In this document: piece after piece, positions 34,842 to 37,532 of the stretch | Position numbering within the stretch: the stretch's first letter is position 1 | Layout: every line of letters begins with the position of its first letter | Source of the DNA: Betaproteobacteria bacterium | GTDB taxonomy: Bacteria > Pseudomonadota > Gammaproteobacteria > Burkholderiales > SG8-41 | Direction: 5' to 3' | NCBI GenBank assembly: GCA_016177355.1 | Contig: JACOVL010000076.1 | Location: 1-37,532, forward strand | DNA: 37,532 bases | The notes under the pieces: model-generated | Seen by the model: only the letters and a program-made list of their open reading frames with translations | What the model was told of the DNA's origin: nothing | Databases searched by the model: none | Translations under genes and position numbers: made by a program

Positions 34842-35707
34842 GCGCCTCCTCCTTCGGCAAGGCAAGGCCGCACGTGGCCAGTCCGGTCGCGCAGTCCGCG
34901 GCCACGCGCATCGCGGCGGTGCAGATGGCCTCCGGTCCCAACGTCGAGGGCAATCTCAACGAGGCGCGGCGCCTGGTCGAGAAGGCGGCAAACGGGGGGG
35001 CGAAACTGGTGGCGCTGCCCGAGTATTTCGCGATCATGGGCCTGCGCGACCAGGACAAGGTCAGGGTGCGAGAAAAGGCGGGTGGGGGCCCGATCCAGGA
35101 TTTCCTCTCCGCTACCGCGAAAAAGCACAAGATCTGGCTCGCCGGCGGCTCGGTGCCGCTCGAGTGCTCCGCGCCGGACAAGGTGCGCAACAGCTGCCTC
35201 ATCTACGACGACAAGGGCAGGCTCGCGGCGCGCTACGACAAGATCCATCTCTTCGGTTTCGAGATGGGGCAGGAGCGCTACTCGGAGGAGCGCACCATCG
35301 AGCCGGGCAAGGACGTGGTGACGGTGGACTCTCCGTTCGGCAAGCTGGGGATCTCCATCTGCTACGACCTGCGCTTTCCGGAACTCTACCGCGCGATGAA
35401 GCCGGTGGACATCATACTGATACCCTCCGCTTTCACCGAGACCACCGGGAGAGCGCACTGGGAGACGCTGATCCGGGCGCGGGCCATCGAGAATCTCGCC
35501 TACGTGCTCGCGCCGGCGCAAGGCGGCTACCATGTCAACGGCCGCGAGACCCACGGCGACAGCATGATCGTGGACCCGTGGGGCGTGGTGCTCGACCGGC
35601 TGACTCGCGGCTCGGGCGTGGTCGCGGCGGGCGTGAACCTCGACCATCTCAGGCGGTTGCGCGAGAGCCTGCCCGCGCTCACGCACCGCACCCTGTACCG
35701 CTGCTAG
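34838..35707 (+). CDS. Nitrilase-superfamily amidase (Nit1/Nit2-like, probable deaminated-glutathione amidase)
   Basis: Hydrolyses a C-N amide bond using a Glu-Lys-Cys triad. The 289 residues show all three: E62 in ALPEYF, K135 in YDKIHLF and C175 in SICYDLRFPEL, with a start ATRIAAVQMASGPNV. The C-terminal part has AHWETLIRARAIENLAYV and HGDSMIVDPWG. The closest subgroup is Nit1/Nit2 (deaminated glutathione repair amidase); that is inference from general motif wording. It lies between the small exported protein and tldD, a common betaproteobacterial order. Confidence 0.9.
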   Translation: MSASSFGKARPHVASPVAQSAATRIAAVQMASGPNVEGNLNEARRLVEKAANGGAKLVALPEYFAIMGLRDQDKVRVREKAGGGPIQDFLSATAKKHKIWLAGGSVPLECSAPDKVRNSCLIYDDKGRLAARYDKIHLFGFEMGQERYSEERTIEPGKDVVTVDSPFGKLGISICYDLRFPELYRAMKPVDIILIPSAFTETTGRAHWETLIRARAIENLAYVLAPAQGGYHVNGRETHGDSMIVDPWGVVLDRLTRGSGVVAAGVNLDHLRRLRESLPALTHRTLYRC

Positions 35708-35716
35708 GAACGAAAA

Positions 35717-37180
35717 GTGAAAACCGAGAGCCTGAACGCGGGACCCGGGGCGGCGTTTTCCGCCGCCAACGAGATCCTGCTCGCCCCGTACGAGCTCGAC
35801 GACGGCCGCCTGCAGACGGTGTTCGGGCAGATGCTCGCGCACCGCGTGGACCATGCCGACCTGTATTTCCAGTACAACCGCAGCGAGAGCTGGAGCCTGG
35901 AGGAGGGCATCGTCAAGTCCGGGAGCTTTAACATAGACCAGGGCGTCGGCGTGCGCGCGGTGAGCGGAGAGAAAACCGCGTTCGCCTATTCCGACGACAT
36001 CAGTCTTGCCGCGCTCGAGGCCGCGGCGCGGGCAACGCGCGCCATCGCGCGCCAGGGTCAGGCCGGACGCACGCAGGTGGCGAAGCGCGCCGTGGGGCAC
36101 AACCTGTACTCGCCGCACGATCCGCTCGCGAGCCTGGCCGCCGGGGCGAAAGTGTCGTTGCTCGAGCGCATCGAGCACCACGCGCGGGCCCTCGACCCGC
36201 GGGTGGCGCAGGTCATGGCCTGGCTCGGCGGCGAATACGAGGTGGTGCTCGTCGCGCGTTCGGACGGCGTCTTTGCCGCGGACGTGCGTCCGCTGGTGCG
36301 GCTGTCGCTGCAAGTGATCGTCGAGCACGAAGGGCGGCGCGAGCAGGGCAGCTCGGGCGGCGGCGGGCGCTTCGATTACGCCTGGTTCACCGACGACATG
36401 CTGAAGGACTATGCGAGCAAGGCGGTGAACCAGGCGCTCGTCAACCTGGAGGCGCGCCCGGCGCCGGCGGGCACCATGACGGTGGTGCTGGGCCCGGGCT
36501 GGCCCGGCGTGCTGCTGCACGAAGCGGTGGGCCACGGGCTGGAGGGCGATTTCAACCGCAAGGGCACGTCCGCCTTCAGCGGCCGCATCGGCGAACGGGT
36601 GGCGGCGCCGGGCGTCACCGTGGTGGACGACGGCACGCTGGCGCGGCGCCGCGGCTCCCTCAACATGGACGACGAAGGGCAGCCGACGCAGTTGAACGTG
36701 CTGATCGAGAACGGGGTGCTCAAGAGCTACCTGCAGGACAGCCTCAACGCGCGGCTGATGAAGGTCGCGCCCACCGGCAACGGCCGGCGCGAATCCTACG
36801 CGCATATCCCGATGCCGCGCATGACCAACACCTATATGCCGAACGGCGACAGGACGCGGGAGGAGATCATCGCGTCGGTGAAGAACGGGCTCTACGCCGT
36901 CAACTTCGGCGGCGGGCAGGTGGACATCACCAGCGGCAAGTTCGTGTTCTCCGCGTCCGAGGCCTATGCGATCGAGAACGGCAAGGTCACCTATCCGGTG
37001 AAGGGCGCGACCCTGATCGGCAACGGGCCCGATGCGCTGACGCGCGTCGCCATGATCGGCAACGACATGGCGCTCGATCCCGGCGTCGGCACCTGCGGCA
37101 AGGAAGGCCAGAGCGTGCCGGTCGGCGTGGGGCAGCCGACGCTGCGCATCGACGGCCTCACCGTCGGCGGCACTGTTTAG
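35717..37180 (+). CDS. tldD: Metalloprotease TldD
   Basis: TldD acts with TldE (PmbA) as a heterodimeric metalloprotease that cleaves unstructured peptides and processes some modified peptides. The 487 residues contain the metal motif HEAVGH (H268 to H273) followed by E276-G-D, the N-domain GIVKSGSFNIDQGVGVRAVSGEKTAFAYSDD, and the C-terminal GNGPDALTRVAMIGNDMALDPGVGTCGKEGQ. GTG at 35717 is the likely start. The first dozen residues (MKTESLNAGPGA) look unlike the family and come from a stretch with weak 7-bp periodicity. The tldE partner is not in the window. Confidence 0.93.
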   Translation: MKTESLNAGPGAAFSAANEILLAPYELDDGRLQTVFGQMLAHRVDHADLYFQYNRSESWSLEEGIVKSGSFNIDQGVGVRAVSGEKTAFAYSDDISLAALEAAARATRAIARQGQAGRTQVAKRAVGHNLYSPHDPLASLAAGAKVSLLERIEHHARALDPRVAQVMAWLGGEYEVVLVARSDGVFAADVRPLVRLSLQVIVEHEGRREQGSSGGGGRFDYAWFTDDMLKDYASKAVNQALVNLEARPAPAGTMTVVLGPGWPGVLLHEAVGHGLEGDFNRKGTSAFSGRIGERVAAPGVTVVDDGTLARRRGSLNMDDEGQPTQLNVLIENGVLKSYLQDSLNARLMKVAPTGNGRRESYAHIPMPRMTNTYMPNGDRTREEIIASVKNGLYAVNFGGGQVDITSGKFVFSASEAYAIENGKVTYPVKGATLIGNGPDALTRVAMIGNDMALDPGVGTCGKEGQSVPVGVGQPTLRIDGLTVGGTV

Positions 37181-37221
37181 ACTCCCCGCCTCGATTGCCG
37201 CGCGTTGAACGGCGGACCACT

Positions 37222-37273
37222 CGTCCGTTCGGACGCGCGGACTTAAAACGGCGCGTCAGCGTCCGATTTTAAG
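37222..37273. promoter_or_regulatory. Two hairpins between tldD and aroG, upstream of a TATAAT box
   Basis: CGTCCG-TT-CGGACG (37222-37235) is a perfect hairpin and a candidate tldD terminator without a T run. CTTAAAACGG (37242-37251) and CCGATTTTAAG (37263-37273) form a second, with one bulged base. The next bases hold TATAAT (37275-37280), a consensus -10 for aroG, so the second palindrome is placed like an operator. No good -35 is seen. Confidence 0.4.
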
Positions 37274-37309
37274 CTATAATGTCTTGATTTCTCAGGCATA
37301 GAAGGCATC

Positions 37310-37532
37310 ATGCAATACCGTACTGATGACGTCCGGATCAGGGAGATCAAGGAGCTCGCGCCGCCGTCGCACGTGCTGCGCGAATTCCCGGTTTCCGAGA
37401 AAGCGTCCAAGCTCACGTACGAAAGCCGGGACGCGATCCACCGCATCCTGCACGGCGCGGATGACCGGCTGCTGGTGATCATGGGACCGTGCTCGATCCA
37501 CGACGTGAAAGCGGCCAAGGAGTACGCGGGCA
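37310..37532 (+). CDS. aroG: 3-deoxy-7-phosphoheptulonate synthase, class I (5' part; runs off the right edge)
   Basis: The first enzyme of the shikimate pathway condenses phosphoenolpyruvate with erythrose 4-phosphate. The visible 74 residues read MQYRTDDVRIREIKEL, then PPSHVLREFPVSEKAS, and LLVIMGPCSIHDVKAAKEYAG. The GPCSIHD motif is the PEP-binding region of class I DAHP synthases (AroF/G/H). A TATAAT box lies 29 bases before the ATG. Which feedback-sensitive isoenzyme it is cannot be told from this part. Confidence 0.93.
   Translation, partial: MQYRTDDVRIREIKELAPPSHVLREFPVSEKASKLTYESRDAIHRILHGADDRLLVIMGPCSIHDVKAAKEYAG

Noticed and set aside
34373..36805. An 810-codon open frame antisense to the nitrilase and tldD
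   Set aside because: It shadows two genes with intact catalytic motifs and has low-complexity residue use; no plausible start signal.

Overview
The window looks like a chromosome segment of a GC-rich (about two-thirds G+C) betaproteobacterium, probably in or near Burkholderiales or Nitrosomonadales. Two gene orders familiar from that class support this: glyA-nrdR-ribD-ribE-ribBA-ribH-nusB-thiL-pgpA-cinA-recA-recX-alaS, and glnE divergent from yhdP-nitrilase-tldD-aroG. A Bug/TctC binding protein, TRAP permeases, a TcuA-like flavoprotein and a degenerate RibA domain on RibB also fit. No rRNA, tRNA or CRISPR array was seen.

Layout. (1) 1-1604 is an accessory tip of lower GC: the edge of an IS3-type element, then two minus-strand genes that look like integron gene cassettes. 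They are separated by an 85-bp attC-like site, and the first cassette starts at a matching core site. One gene has a HEPN-like Rx4H motif and the other a PD-(D/E)XK nuclease-like motif. No integron integrase is in view. (2) 1605-3593 holds the TRAP permeases dctQ and dctM on the minus strand. (3) 3640-18125 is a plus-strand housekeeping run: serine/one-carbon metabolism, riboflavin synthesis, NusB, thiamine, phosphatidylglycerol, CinA, then an inserted MITE-like repeat and a VapBC toxin-antitoxin pair, then recA-recX, a small lipoprotein, alaS and an overlapping tctC. (4) 18122-24908 is a minus-strand run: ilvE, a zinc-finger protein, waaF, a SnoaL-like protein, tcuA, an amidohydrolase remnant, a YheT-type hydrolase and a phosphomannomutase. 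(5) 25047-27894 is a membrane adenylate cyclase followed by glnA. (6) 27908-30604 is glnE, whose product adenylylates GlnA, convergent with glnA. (7) 30673-37532 is yhdP, a small exported protein, a nitrilase-family amidase, tldD and the start of aroG.

The most unusual signal outside ordinary annotation is a set of very short tandem repeats at gene junctions, mostly 7-bp units with one 8-bp and one 10-bp set. The unit sequence differs at each locus, but the architecture recurs. At four junctions (ribE/ribBA, ribBA/ribH, lipoprotein/alaS, zinc-finger/waaF) two short arrays face each other as inverted arms around a unique spacer and could form long hairpins. Stop or start codons of neighbouring genes often lie inside the repeats. 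Single arrays also lie inside coding sequence (yheT, probably thiL, the lipoprotein signal peptide) and at the breakpoint where nrdR has lost its first zinc ligands. Together with the integron cassettes, this is the part of the window most worth following up.
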